From a virus, in the IMG/VR virus record IMGVR_UViG_3300005580_000026, positions 1 through 22,230 of that record: a stretch of 22,230 nt of DNA; one strand, given 5' to 3'. Under the pieces are notes generated by a model, which searched no databases, was not told the DNA's origin, and saw only the letters and a list, made by a program, of their open reading frames with translations. Shown here one piece after another: positions 7,240-14,473 of this stretch (position 1 is the first letter of the stretch; every line of letters starts with the position of its first letter). The translations under genes and the position numbers were made by a program.

Positions 7240-7452
7240 TTAAACAGCGGCGAGTCTGTTAGCAGTAGAAAGAACTCTCTTAAGAGTCTTAATCTGGCGA
7301 CCGTTGAGGTCGACCCGGCCGTTCTGAGAACGGATGGTCAACTGGCTTCCCTGGCGGGCATTCTTGTATGTCTGTGACATAAACGACTCAACTGCGCCGT
7401 CCGAGTCATACACGAATGCTGTTCTGTTTTTTTTGTTCTTACGAGTAATCAT
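7240..7452 (-). CDS. Small basic protein, probably well expressed, unknown function (70 aa)
   Basis: The 70-aa product (starts MITRKNKKNRTAFVYDSDGA) is rich in Arg, Lys and Gln. It has a predicted beta-hairpin (SQLTIRSQNGRVDLNG) and a C-terminal helix (RQIKTLKRVLSTANRLAAV). It forms its own unit: a 13-bp hairpin in the leader, an A-rich AAAAATATG start, and a terminator directly after the stop. Its codons are visibly richer in G+C than those of neighbouring genes, a feature shared with the ssDNA-binding protein and UvsX genes, which suggests high expression. Basic character fits a nucleic-acid-binding or virion-packaged protein, but no family is recognised. Confidence 0.65.
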   Translation of the reverse strand: MITRKNKKNRTAFVYDSDGAVESFMSQTYKNARQGSQLTIRSQNGRVDLNGRQIKTLKRVLSTANRLAAV

Positions 7453-7475
7453 ATTTTTCTTTTAGTTTTTTAAAC

Positions 7476-7504
7476 TTCGGTTATGAACACTGTGTTCAAC
7501 CGAA
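7476..7504 (-). promoter_or_regulatory. Leader hairpin upstream of the 70-aa gene
   Basis: Two nested perfect arms: TTCGGTT/AACCGAA (7 bp) outside and GAACAC/GTGTTC (6 bp, of which the last closes a very small loop) inside, separated by an AT bulge on one side. There is no T-run after it on either strand, so it is a poor terminator. It lies about 24 nt upstream of the start codon, where it could stabilise the 5' end of the mRNA or bind a regulator. Confidence 0.6.
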
Positions 7505-7519
7505 CTTATGTTTAATACA

Positions 7520-7966
7520 TTACAGTAACATCGGATCTCCGTCAACAACTTTCGTTATTATATTTAATTCGAAGAAATCTTCACTCTTTTCATTCATTCG
7601 ATCATTTCTCAATATACACTTTCCGCCAACATATAAATCGGTTGGAGATATATAAAACATTCCAATCTTATAATCAGCATAAGCTACAGTCTTAACTTGA
7701 TAATAAATCTTTACACTAGGCATGTCACAACTTCTAAATTCCACGTAATATATACGCAAATCCGTGAGTCTATATAGTTGATTTAAAGGTATGTGGATGT
7801 TTGTCAGTTCTATCTGAGATTCTGAGAATTCCACATACATGCCTCGTCCGCCGAATACTATTCTATTATACCCCGTTGACAGTAATAATCCTGACTTCGA
7901 TCGAATTGAGGTCACACCGTCACCCGTTTCACTTATTCTTAGTAGGTTTTTATCGTCCAACTTCAT
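7520..7966 (-). CDS. Conserved-looking phage protein of unknown function (148 aa)
   Basis: Begins MKLDDKNLLRISETGDGVTS. The longer ATG-started frame adds 13 codons inside the preceding gene; the internal ATG is preferred because GGAG lies 10 nt before it, one of the few Shine-Dalgarno-like sequences in the window. The protein is mostly beta-rich, with NRIVFGGRGMYVEFSESQI (about 34-52), a pattern I associate with uncharacterised phage proteins, then LRIYYVEFRS and VKIYYQVKTVAYADYKIGMF. There are no membrane segments or catalytic motifs that I recognise. It overlaps the end of the DUF4338 gene by 17 nt, so translation is probably coupled. Confidence 0.65.
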   Translation of the reverse strand: MKLDDKNLLRISETGDGVTSIRSKSGLLLSTGYNRIVFGGRGMYVEFSESQIELTNIHIPLNQLYRLTDLRIYYVEFRSCDMPSVKIYYQVKTVAYADYKIGMFYISPTDLYVGGKCILRNDRMNEKSEDFFELNIITKVVDGDPMLL

Positions 7967-9137
7967 TATAAAATTTCTCCTTTGCTTCGTTATAATCCAT
8001 GCCAATCATATTGTTGTAATAAAGCACCTCTGACTTCAATCTTTTTTCATTTTTAAGAGACCCGTATCTCTTAACAGCTTTAGGAACCCACCAATCAAGT
8101 ATGGATTTTTTATCGTCTTTAAATAAAGGTTTAATTTTAAGTTCCTCTTCGGATATCTTGTTACTTAAAAATTCCTTAGTATTTTCATAAAATGATGAAT
8201 AATACACTCCTCGTTGATATCCGTGGGTGTAATTGGACATTTTCATTCCAAGTTCACTAAAAATCATAGAAATGGCTCGTTGTTTTGCACCAGTAACTGG
8301 GCCAGATACTCCTTCTTTCTGAGTCATGGCTTTGATATATTTGTCTCTTTTGTTGGTTTGCAACCAATGATGCCATGTTTCGTAAAAGGTGTCATCCGGC
8401 TTGATTGGAATTTTTCCAGCAGACTCTCCACATTTATGCCACCACTTCAGACTGTTATACATACTAAAACTTCCATATAAGCTTGTAGTTGTCATCCCCG
8501 CCATTACGTTGTTATAAAGTCTCTTCCAAATGTCTCTAACCACGGATGATGTAACCATACAAGCGACGAGTTTTCCACCTAAGAAATTATATCCAAATGG
8601 CTGCGTTGACATAATACAGCTGCCAATTGAACTGTTATTTATTCGTTTATGTCCCTTTAACTTATCATCGGTTTTCCAACCAATATGTCTATCTCTATCG
8701 TTAATAGATATAATGTCGCTGGATATAGATACGGCTCCCAAATATCTTTTATTGGATTCGTTGCCGTCGTGAATTAGGAATTTTAAAAATCGTCCCGGAG
8801 TCTGACTGAATTCCATCGTATGACAGAAAAGACGCAACATTAACCAATCATTTTCCTGTGAATCCGTTGTCACCAATTCTATTGTGGGATTCATCGATTC
8901 CAATTCCTTTACAGTTGAAACCTCGTCGTTTATATCTATAGGAACCCATATTTTAGCCTTGACTAACGAAGAGTTTGAAATTAATTTTCGATAATTCTGG
9001 ATTTCATACCATTTTTTATAAAACGTTTGTTCTGTAACATCCATTTTTTTTAAGAAGTTCATATTATCTATGAACTTCTTTTTCTCTCCGTCGTAGTCAA
9101 AAAAAGGAATGTCGAAAAAATTATCAGATTGATTCAT
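7950..9137 (-). CDS. Second, divergent DUF4338/DruA-like protein (395 aa)
   Basis: After a ~95-residue N-terminal region, the core follows another version of the DUF4338 pattern: RFLKFLIHD (116-124), RYLGAVSISSD (131-141), DRDRHIGW (147-154), INNSSIGSCIMS (166-177), FLGGKLVACMVTS (185-197), YNNVMAGMTTTSLYGSFSMY (208-227) and a Trp/His-rich stretch WHKCGESAGKIPI. The RDxxIGW, GGKL and TTTSLYG blocks are the clearest. The C-terminal ~120 residues (YQRGVYYSSFYENTKEFL onward) are basic and helical. The size matches Druantia DruA better than the other copy. It heads its own unit: a TTGATT/TATATT promoter lies directly upstream and a terminator of the preceding gene before that. Start context is CATAAATATG. 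Family membership is recognised by motif order; activity unknown. Confidence 0.72.
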   Translation of the reverse strand: MNQSDNFFDIPFFDYDGEKKKFIDNMNFLKKMDVTEQTFYKKWYEIQNYRKLISNSSLVKAKIWVPIDINDEVSTVKELESMNPTIELVTTDSQENDWLMLRLFCHTMEFSQTPGRFLKFLIHDGNESNKRYLGAVSISSDIISINDRDRHIGWKTDDKLKGHKRINNSSIGSCIMSTQPFGYNFLGGKLVACMVTSSVVRDIWKRLYNNVMAGMTTTSLYGSFSMYNSLKWWHKCGESAGKIPIKPDDTFYETWHHWLQTNKRDKYIKAMTQKEGVSGPVTGAKQRAISMIFSELGMKMSNYTHGYQRGVYYSSFYENTKEFLSNKISEEELKIKPLFKDDKKSILDWWVPKAVKRYGSLKNEKRLKSEVLYYNNMIGMDYNEAKEKFYNEVGR

Positions 9138-9149
9138 ATTTATGAATTG

Positions 9150-9177
9150 AATATACTATGAGATTCAAAAAAATCAA
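9150..9177 (-). promoter_or_regulatory. Promoter of the 395-aa DUF4338 gene
   Basis: Minus strand TTGATT, 16-nt spacer, TATATT. The -10 box ends only 13 nt before the ATG, so the leader would be about 6 nt, close to leaderless. Confidence 0.5.
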
Positions 9178-9235
9178 CCCAAAAGAAAAAGTGTTTCATT
9201 ATATAAAAATAGATAAGATTTATGATAAAAGATAA

Positions 9236-9264
9236 GGGAGCAGTATATGGAATATACTACTCCC
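9236..9264 (-). terminator. Terminator after the winged-helix-like gene
   Basis: On the minus strand GGGAG-x-AGTATAT pairs with ATATACT-x-CTCCC, 12 bp with one mismatch and a 3-nt loop, followed by TTATCTTTTATC. It lies 19 nt after the stop of the 134-aa gene. Confidence 0.75.
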
Positions 9265-9283
9265 CGAGTTTATTAGATTGTTA

Positions 9284-9688
9284 TTAGGCGGAAATCTTCT
9301 CTTGGCGAGAATGTGCTGGCTCGGAAACCGTAACCGGAGAATCCTTAATGTCAAGAATCTTGACACTCATAGACTCACTGAACATCACGCCCGCATTCTT
9401 AGCAGACTCAACAGTTTGTTTACTTACAGGTGCGACGGAAAACACCAACTTCGGACGGCCTTTAGCCATATGAAGCGTGCCGAGTTCAGAGACGACCCCG
9501 TCATCCACAAACTTCTTAAGTTTCACACGGAGAGTAATCTCCTTCATATCAGGATTCTCAACCATTAACTGTGCAATCGTAAAATGACTTGCCATCAACT
9601 TAAGTTGGGTCTTGGTCTTATTCTTACGACCCGTCTTAGTTGGGGCGGTTGCGTCGATTTCCGTTGTATTATTTGTATTATTATTCAT
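9284..9688 (-). CDS. Small basic protein with winged-helix-like region (134 aa)
   Basis: An Asn/Thr-rich start (MNNNTNNTTEIDATAPTKTG) and basic RKNKTKTQLK lead into a likely winged-helix domain: helix HFTIAQLMVENPD (35-47), helix ITLRVKLKKFVDDG (51-64), then strand VVSELG, wing with MAKGRPK and strand LVFSVA (to ~86). The GRPK in the wing is AT-hook-like. The C-terminal 45 residues are probably flexible. It is monocistronic, with a near-consensus promoter 22 nt before the ATG and a terminator after the stop, and it uses G+C-richer codons than its neighbours. This points to strong expression, perhaps as an early regulator or abundant DNA-binding protein. No named family is claimed. Confidence 0.7.
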   Translation of the reverse strand: MNNNTNNTTEIDATAPTKTGRKNKTKTQLKLMASHFTIAQLMVENPDMKEITLRVKLKKFVDDGVVSELGTLHMAKGRPKLVFSVAPVSKQTVESAKNAGVMFSESMSVKILDIKDSPVTVSEPAHSRQEKISA

Positions 9689-9709
9689 ATTTGTTATACC
9701 TTCATACTA

Positions 9710-9737
9710 ACTATATACCCATTTTAAAGAATGTCAA
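9710..9737 (-). promoter_or_regulatory. Strong promoter of the 134-aa gene
   Basis: Minus strand TTGACA, 16-nt spacer, TATAGT (within TATATAGT). It lies between the VWA gene stop and the ATG at 9688, giving a leader of about 15 nt. Confidence 0.7.
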
Positions 9738-9747
9738 CCAGTTTTTA

Positions 9748-11808
9748 TTATTGTATATTATCTTTTTTCAAGAACATAGCATTCATTGTTTTAGCAATTT
9801 CCGTTATATTTTCTACATTAACAAATGACGCACCATTACCGTACATTTTTTTGAAAATATTCCGTGAATGATTTGACGTGTCATATGAACTTCCTATAAA
9901 ATAGGAAAGTATCGAGTATCCTCTATCACGTATAGCATTAACTTGTTTCCTTGTATGAGTCGCTGCGACGTCGCCCGAATAATTAAAAATTACATTTTCA
10001 ACGTTGGAAGAGAAACATGGTTCTCCGTCTGAGAAGTTTAAGAAATAATTATCCACATTAAGTGAATTTTCCGATAAACAACCCATTATGGCCTCAAACG
10101 TCAATCCCTCAGGAGTAACATTTGCCGGATATAGATGTTTAAAAAAGTTTGCCACTTTACTAAATTTATCTTTTGTCGAATCATAAGCAATAACTATATA
10201 CGGAGTCTCCACGCCCCGTCCACTGTTGATGGTGGTTCTAAAGCTTACATTGACTTTAATATTATCAATCATGGAGGCTGCTTTACATATAGCAACTACA
10301 GTGGTGATAGTTTTACTCCATTTTTTACCCTGCATAGAACTACTAGCATCTACGCTAATATGAATAAATGAGTTATTATATTTATCAACTTGATTGTTAT
10401 AAAATACATTTTCATTGTTAAACCCAAGTTCGGAAATTGTACGTCTATCAATCTTTCCAGTCGATTTCCTCATGAATTTAGTAACATTAACGTCATTTCG
10501 TATTTGGAGTTTCTTTCCCAAAAGTTTCCCCATTGTAATACCATGTATGACAGCATTTTCCATTAATGGATCAGAACAGTTTTTAAACTGTTTAGAATTC
10601 ATCGGAAAATCATCGTCAAATAAAAGTTCTTTCGTTAGGTTTTTAACAACTATGCACTGTATTCCCTTGAATCCATAACCCTGTACCAAGTCTTTGCCAA
10701 CCTTCACCAATGTCATTCCACTCTTATCAATGGCATCTACCGTTGTTATTTCTTTTTTAGAGAGACTCTTTTTCTTAGTCTCACCATTTATAAATTTCTT
10801 TTGTTTTTCAAAGCTCTTCTTAATCTTTTCAATCTTATTATCGCTGAATTCAGATGTGTCTCCTCGACCCGTTTCTATATTGTTCTCATCCACATCCTTA
10901 AGTTTATCAGCACTTACATCTTTATTTAAATCATTTCCACCAATTAAATCTTCTTTGACAGTAGCATCCGACTGTTTATCGGATTCTTCCTTGGTTTGAC
11001 TTTGTCCGTCGGATGAACCGCTGGATGGAGAATTTGAGATTTCGTCTGATGGATCTTTGTCAACCGATTCCTCACCTATATTTTTTAAAATAATTTTACA
11101 AATGTCCACCGCGAGGTCGAGTCTATCCTTGGTGGTTTTCAATCTTAAAATGTTGGTATAATCAATCAATTTGAAAATTATATCCAATTCTGGTAATGCA
11201 CTTAAATCGGCGGATGGATTTGTAAAATTTATGATTCGGAACAAATATGCATCTATGGTTGGGACTCTGTATATTTTCGTTGCCAGTGACTTTGAAACTT
11301 CAACGGAATTAAAATATGTGTCATACAACGAGATATAATATCCACGATATCCAGGAGCGGAATCATATACGAATTTATCAATATAACGGTCTTCTACGTA
11401 ATTCAATACTGTTTTTGTAAGTTCTACAACAGACTCTTTACTTATGTTTTTAGGCATAGATAAATCATAAATTTCACGCGGAATTCTCTGCCAAAGAGTT
11501 TTGATTACATCAAAATCGCTTAAAAGAATATGTGAACCTTCATGTAAGGCCAGACCTACAGCTACATCGAAGTCTTCCTTTTCTTTAATATCAGCGGATA
11601 AATAGACTGTGCTTCCATCTGTCATATTAGCATCCTTATTGTTAAATAATACAGGAATACTCTTGTTGGTTAATATTCTTACAAAGTTACTTACCGCTCT
11701 CTTACCATTTGCAAGTTTAATTAGGTCAATATCAAATGATGAATATCCATCATCGGTGTCATAGATATTTACATCATTTAACCAAAAATCGGAATATATA
11801 ATACTCAT
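9748..11808 (-). CDS. CobT-like protein: zinc-peptidase-like domain plus VWA domain (686 aa)
   Basis: The N-terminal part contains LALHEGSHILLSDFD with HEGSH (89-93), an HExxH zinc-binding motif, followed by NYVEDRYID (136-144), the downstream Glu/Asp region that completes the site in CobT/VWA-type metallopeptidase-like proteins. Residues ~248-325 are an acidic Ser/Asp/Glu linker, followed by a Lys-rich stretch. The C-terminal VWA domain (~482-680) has an intact MIDAS: DASSS (487-491), Thr in TPEGLT (565-570) and SDGEP (593-597). Such proteins pair with MoxR/CobS-type AAA+ ATPases, and that ATPase is encoded 6 nt upstream (11815-12792). The pair probably forms a metal-inserting, remodelling or proteolytic machine; the target is unknown. 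In phages these are often named as cobalt chelatase subunits, but nothing here indicates cobalamin synthesis. Confidence 0.85.
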   Translation of the reverse strand: MSIIYSDFWLNDVNIYDTDDGYSSFDIDLIKLANGKRAVSNFVRILTNKSIPVLFNNKDANMTDGSTVYLSADIKEKEDFDVAVGLALHEGSHILLSDFDVIKTLWQRIPREIYDLSMPKNISKESVVELTKTVLNYVEDRYIDKFVYDSAPGYRGYYISLYDTYFNSVEVSKSLATKIYRVPTIDAYLFRIINFTNPSADLSALPELDIIFKLIDYTNILRLKTTKDRLDLAVDICKIILKNIGEESVDKDPSDEISNSPSSGSSDGQSQTKEESDKQSDATVKEDLIGGNDLNKDVSADKLKDVDENNIETGRGDTSEFSDNKIEKIKKSFEKQKKFINGETKKKSLSKKEITTVDAIDKSGMTLVKVGKDLVQGYGFKGIQCIVVKNLTKELLFDDDFPMNSKQFKNCSDPLMENAVIHGITMGKLLGKKLQIRNDVNVTKFMRKSTGKIDRRTISELGFNNENVFYNNQVDKYNNSFIHISVDASSSMQGKKWSKTITTVVAICKAASMIDNIKVNVSFRTTINSGRGVETPYIVIAYDSTKDKFSKVANFFKHLYPANVTPEGLTFEAIMGCLSENSLNVDNYFLNFSDGEPCFSSNVENVIFNYSGDVAATHTRKQVNAIRDRGYSILSYFIGSSYDTSNHSRNIFKKMYGNGASFVNVENITEIAKTMNAMFLKKDNIQ

Positions 11809-11814
11809 TGGATT

Positions 11815-12792
11815 TTAAAATGGTGGAGCGGCTGGGTCTATAATAACAGTTGTGTTTCCCTTTGTCTTGTTAGCGAAAAATGGAGAATCGGGTGTTCCTG
11901 AAATGGGTATATACTTCTGAACTAATTGTTTCATGTATGTACGTTCACTATTAGTTCCACCATCGTCGTCGAAGTTTGGATAAATTACATTCTCGGCAAT
12001 TTCTAGTAAGTTAAACCCATCAGTAAGAAGTTCCGCTGCTTCGGATACATTTCTCGTAGAAAGAAAATTGGAGAGTTTAGCGTCCTCCTGTCGAATGTTT
12101 ATTCTGGTATGTTCGGCTATCTCTACAATATTATTTAACAACGCCAACATATCCACGTTCGTAATACCAAATCTATTTTTTAATAGATCATACTCATTTT
12201 TCTTATCAAGCGGCGGCATTTCTATCTTCACTGAAAATCTATTTAGAAGTGCTCTATCCATCACCCGCGTCGCGGTGTATTCATTTCCGACGTTTGCTGT
12301 TGCTATAAACGTAACGTTCTTTGCAACCTTTACAACTTCACTGTCTTTCTTCTCATCGAGCCTAAGATATCGTTGAAGATCATCCAAAACAGTCATTAAA
12401 ATGTTCCACGCGTCGGGATGTGCCCTACTTATTTCGTCCAATAAAATGATGGCACCTTCAGTTCTAATTGCTTTTACAAATGTGGATTCATTAAAAATTG
12501 TTCCCGTTTCCTTTTCAAAGTGTGTATTACCAATCAACGCACTACGCGCATCTTGAGTGCTGCCTAAATTAAAATAGAAGAATCTGTCTTCTTTCTTCAG
12601 ACCAACCGCCACACTCTGAGCCGCAAGAGTTTTTCCGCATCCAGTCGGACCAACAATTAGAATATTCTTTCCACGAATTACACTTCTCACCAAATATCTC
12701 CATTTCAAATCATCAATAATTAAAGACGGAGGCTTCATCTCTCCACAATTCTCAAGAATAGACTTAACACTATTGGGTGATTTAATTTTCAT
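11815..12792 (-). CDS. AAA+ ATPase, MoxR/CobS type (325 aa)
   Basis: Starts MKIKSPNSVKSILENCGEMK. An ATG 8 codons upstream would lie within the promoter, so the internal ATG is chosen. Walker A is GPTGCGKT (48-55), Walker B IILLDE (115-120), sensor-1 ATAN (164-167), and the arginine-finger region is MDRALLNRF (178-186). FNLGSTQDARSALIG (75-89) and the insertion around DDLQRYLRLDE are typical of the MoxR/CobS/CbbQ clade rather than of clamp loaders. These hexameric ATPases remodel partners through VWA proteins, and the VWA partner follows after 6 nt. The C-terminal ~130 residues form the lid and tail. A TTGACA/TATAGT promoter puts both genes in one unit. Functionally a remodelling ATPase; the substrate is not known. 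Confidence 0.88.
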   Translation of the reverse strand: MKIKSPNSVKSILENCGEMKPPSLIIDDLKWRYLVRSVIRGKNILIVGPTGCGKTLAAQSVAVGLKKEDRFFYFNLGSTQDARSALIGNTHFEKETGTIFNESTFVKAIRTEGAIILLDEISRAHPDAWNILMTVLDDLQRYLRLDEKKDSEVVKVAKNVTFIATANVGNEYTATRVMDRALLNRFSVKIEMPPLDKKNEYDLLKNRFGITNVDMLALLNNIVEIAEHTRINIRQEDAKLSNFLSTRNVSEAAELLTDGFNLLEIAENVIYPNFDDDGGTNSERTYMKQLVQKYIPISGTPDSPFFANKTKGNTTVIIDPAAPPF

Positions 12793-12804
12793 ATATCTAT
12801 AAAA

Positions 12805-12833
12805 ACTATACACCAAAAGTCACCGTATGTCAA
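12805..12833 (-). promoter_or_regulatory. Strong promoter of the AAA+/VWA unit
   Basis: Minus strand TTGACA, exactly 17 nt, TATAGT. The -10 ends 13 nt before the ATG at 12792, so the leader would be about 6 nt. Confidence 0.72.
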
Positions 12834-12845
12834 TTGTAAATAAAA

Positions 12846-12871
12846 AAAGAGCAATTATTACATTGCTCTTT
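12846..12871 (-). terminator. Terminator after the Lys-rich protein gene
   Basis: AAAGAGCAAT pairs perfectly with ATTGCTCTTT across a 6-nt loop; on the minus strand the stem ends in a run of seven T. It lies 23 nt beyond the stop at 12894. Confidence 0.85.
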
Positions 12872-12893
12872 ATCTATAATATGTTTAGAACTT

Positions 12894-13664
12894 TTACTTT
12901 TTCTTTATTTTTGTTTCTGGCAGCTTAAGTTCTTTTCCTTTACCACCCTTCATAAGATGCGTCTTTTCAGCTTTAGTTTGTTTAGGATAGGTGTATTTAA
13001 CCTTATCTCCAGCTTTAGGATGATCTGATAATTTGGAGAGCTTTCCGACTTCGGCCATAGGTTTATCCGGCAAGTCTTGCTCTTTCTTAACCGATACTTC
13101 GGTGTAGTCTTTGTTATCATTTTTCTTATCGGTGAGATTTTTAATTGGATTGGTCTTGGTTTCTGGGAGTTCAGACTCTTTCTTTACCACATCCTCCGAG
13201 TTTTTTGATGCCTTATTATAAGCCTTCTTTACGTAATTTCCTTCTTTAGATTCCAACTTTTCCTTTATAAAGTCTTTCACGCCCTTTGCGTCTAGATTCA
13301 TCTTCTTCTCTCTGTCAGAGTTGTCTTTGAAGTATACCACTTCGAAATTATCCTGATACATCGGTCGTATTTCGATGTGATGTGGTAAACAACCGCACAT
13401 TTCATAAAATCCCCTTTTACTTTTCTTTATGGAAAAATTCTTATTGTGTTCTTTAACAAACTTAGAAAGAGAAACCATTGTCTCATGTACTGATTTCTCA
13501 GTTTCAACCTTAATCTCTTCTAGGGATTCTCGAATTATGGATTTTAACGCATTTATAGTGGAGTTAGCGTTGGTTTGTTTAATATCAACACTTCGTTTAT
13601 TTGAGCTTTTACGTAGGTCTATAATCGATTCTTTTATAATCGATGTTAATTCTTTCAATGTCAT
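12894..13664 (-). CDS. Lys-rich protein with repeated short motifs, unknown function (256 aa)
   Basis: Three parts are visible. The N-terminus has two similar amphipathic segments, LKELTSIIKESIIDLR and INALKSIIRESLEEIK, resembling the 'LKxIIKE' helices common at the start of phage structural or tail-associated proteins. A compact middle region (about 62-140) has two Cys in EMCGCLPHHIEIRP and a strand FEVVYFKD. From ~145 on it is disordered and strongly basic, with a motif repeated three times: KKESELPETK, KKEQDLPDKP and KELKLPETK. The repeats could be docking or processing sites. It follows the Mom-like gene after 15 nt and ends at a strong terminator. No family is assigned. Confidence 0.68.
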   Translation of the reverse strand: MTLKELTSIIKESIIDLRKSSNKRSVDIKQTNANSTINALKSIIRESLEEIKVETEKSVHETMVSLSKFVKEHNKNFSIKKSKRGFYEMCGCLPHHIEIRPMYQDNFEVVYFKDNSDREKKMNLDAKGVKDFIKEKLESKEGNYVKKAYNKASKNSEDVVKKESELPETKTNPIKNLTDKKNDNKDYTEVSVKKEQDLPDKPMAEVGKLSKLSDHPKAGDKVKYTYPKQTKAEKTHLMKGGKGKELKLPETKIKKK

Positions 13665-13679
13665 ACACTATAAATATCT

Positions 13680-14450
13680 TCAAAAAAAGGTTTCATCTGT
13701 GTTATTTTGCACTTTAATTTCCTCAATATCCTCTACGTAATTGTTTCCACTTGGATACGGCAGTGTTGGGTGTTTCAACGACTTCAGCAACTTTTTCTTC
13801 TCAACTCGTCCTCCAATAAAAATGATGTATCGGTGTTTGGTTGACTCTTTCTTACGCCAAAAAGTCTTTCCTATACACCTCTTTAAGTGTTCTATATTAC
13901 AACTTCCCCATTTAGAAGTGACCGATCTACTATGTATCCATTCAAAATCCGGTGGCGGTGATAAGGAAATGGAAAAGTTAGGCATGAGGGCGAGTGAGGA
14001 ATTTCCTTGATAATGGAACCCAGTAGCTTGGTATATGGTTCCTTTATGTCCCTGTTCACCGTCCGCATAACTTATAACCGCCTTAATACGGGGAAAGTCT
14101 TTATTAAGGTGTTTGAAAGATTGTGATATGCAGTAACTTTCTATATTTCTACCATACCCATCGAAAATGAAAAGACGAACCAGTTCAAAAACCTCATCTA
14201 TTTCGAGTAATTCCGATAATGAGGCAGCAGCACTTCTACCTACAGGCTGAGCATAAATAACACATCCTATTAGTTTTTCTAAACTTTCCTTGAAGAAATC
14301 ATTAGGTTCCTCCGTCTTATAAAAAATACCATATGCAACTTGGCATAGAGTCCACTTGTGGGAATAATGGTTCTTTACTATTATATCCTTAGCTATCTGT
14401 TTATTTATAGCTCGTAGGTAAACTTTACTTGTATTACAATAAGATTCCAC
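13680..14450 (-). CDS. Mom-like GNAT-fold protein, putative DNA base-modification acyltransferase (256 aa)
   Basis: Phage Mu Mom and relatives are GNAT-fold enzymes that modify adenine in DNA and protect it from restriction. The pattern here is: AKDIIVKNHYSHKW (20-33), GCVIYAQPVGR (62-72), FELVRLFIFDGYGRNIESY (88-106, the xRL-x-N-x-ESY block), IKAVISYADGEQGHKGTIYQATGFHY (122-147, the SYAD...GHxGxxYQAxG block) and a C-terminal HRYIIFIG...PYP segment common in the phage members. All conserved blocks are intact. The start is GTG; an upstream ATG start is not available in frame. It lies between a membrane PAS protein and the Lys-rich protein. The acyl donor and product are unknown, and action on another substrate is possible. 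Confidence 0.8.
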   Translation of the reverse strand: MESYCNTSKVYLRAINKQIAKDIIVKNHYSHKWTLCQVAYGIFYKTEEPNDFFKESLEKLIGCVIYAQPVGRSAAASLSELLEIDEVFELVRLFIFDGYGRNIESYCISQSFKHLNKDFPRIKAVISYADGEQGHKGTIYQATGFHYQGNSSLALMPNFSISLSPPPDFEWIHSRSVTSKWGSCNIEHLKRCIGKTFWRKKESTKHRYIIFIGGRVEKKKLLKSLKHPTLPYPSGNNYVEDIEEIKVQNNTDETFF

Positions 14451-14473
14451 TATTAGGCAGAATACCTAATTAA

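Noticed and set aside
10694-10999. 101-aa plus-strand ORF rich in Ser, Phe and Leu
   Set aside because: It is the antisense shadow of the acidic/Lys-rich linker of the VWA protein, with no promoter or start context of its own.
9748-12792. Cobalt chelatase (CobS/CobT) function for the AAA+/VWA pair
   Set aside because: Domain similarity is real, but no CobN-like chelatase subunit or corrin pathway gene is present, so a cobalamin role is not supported.
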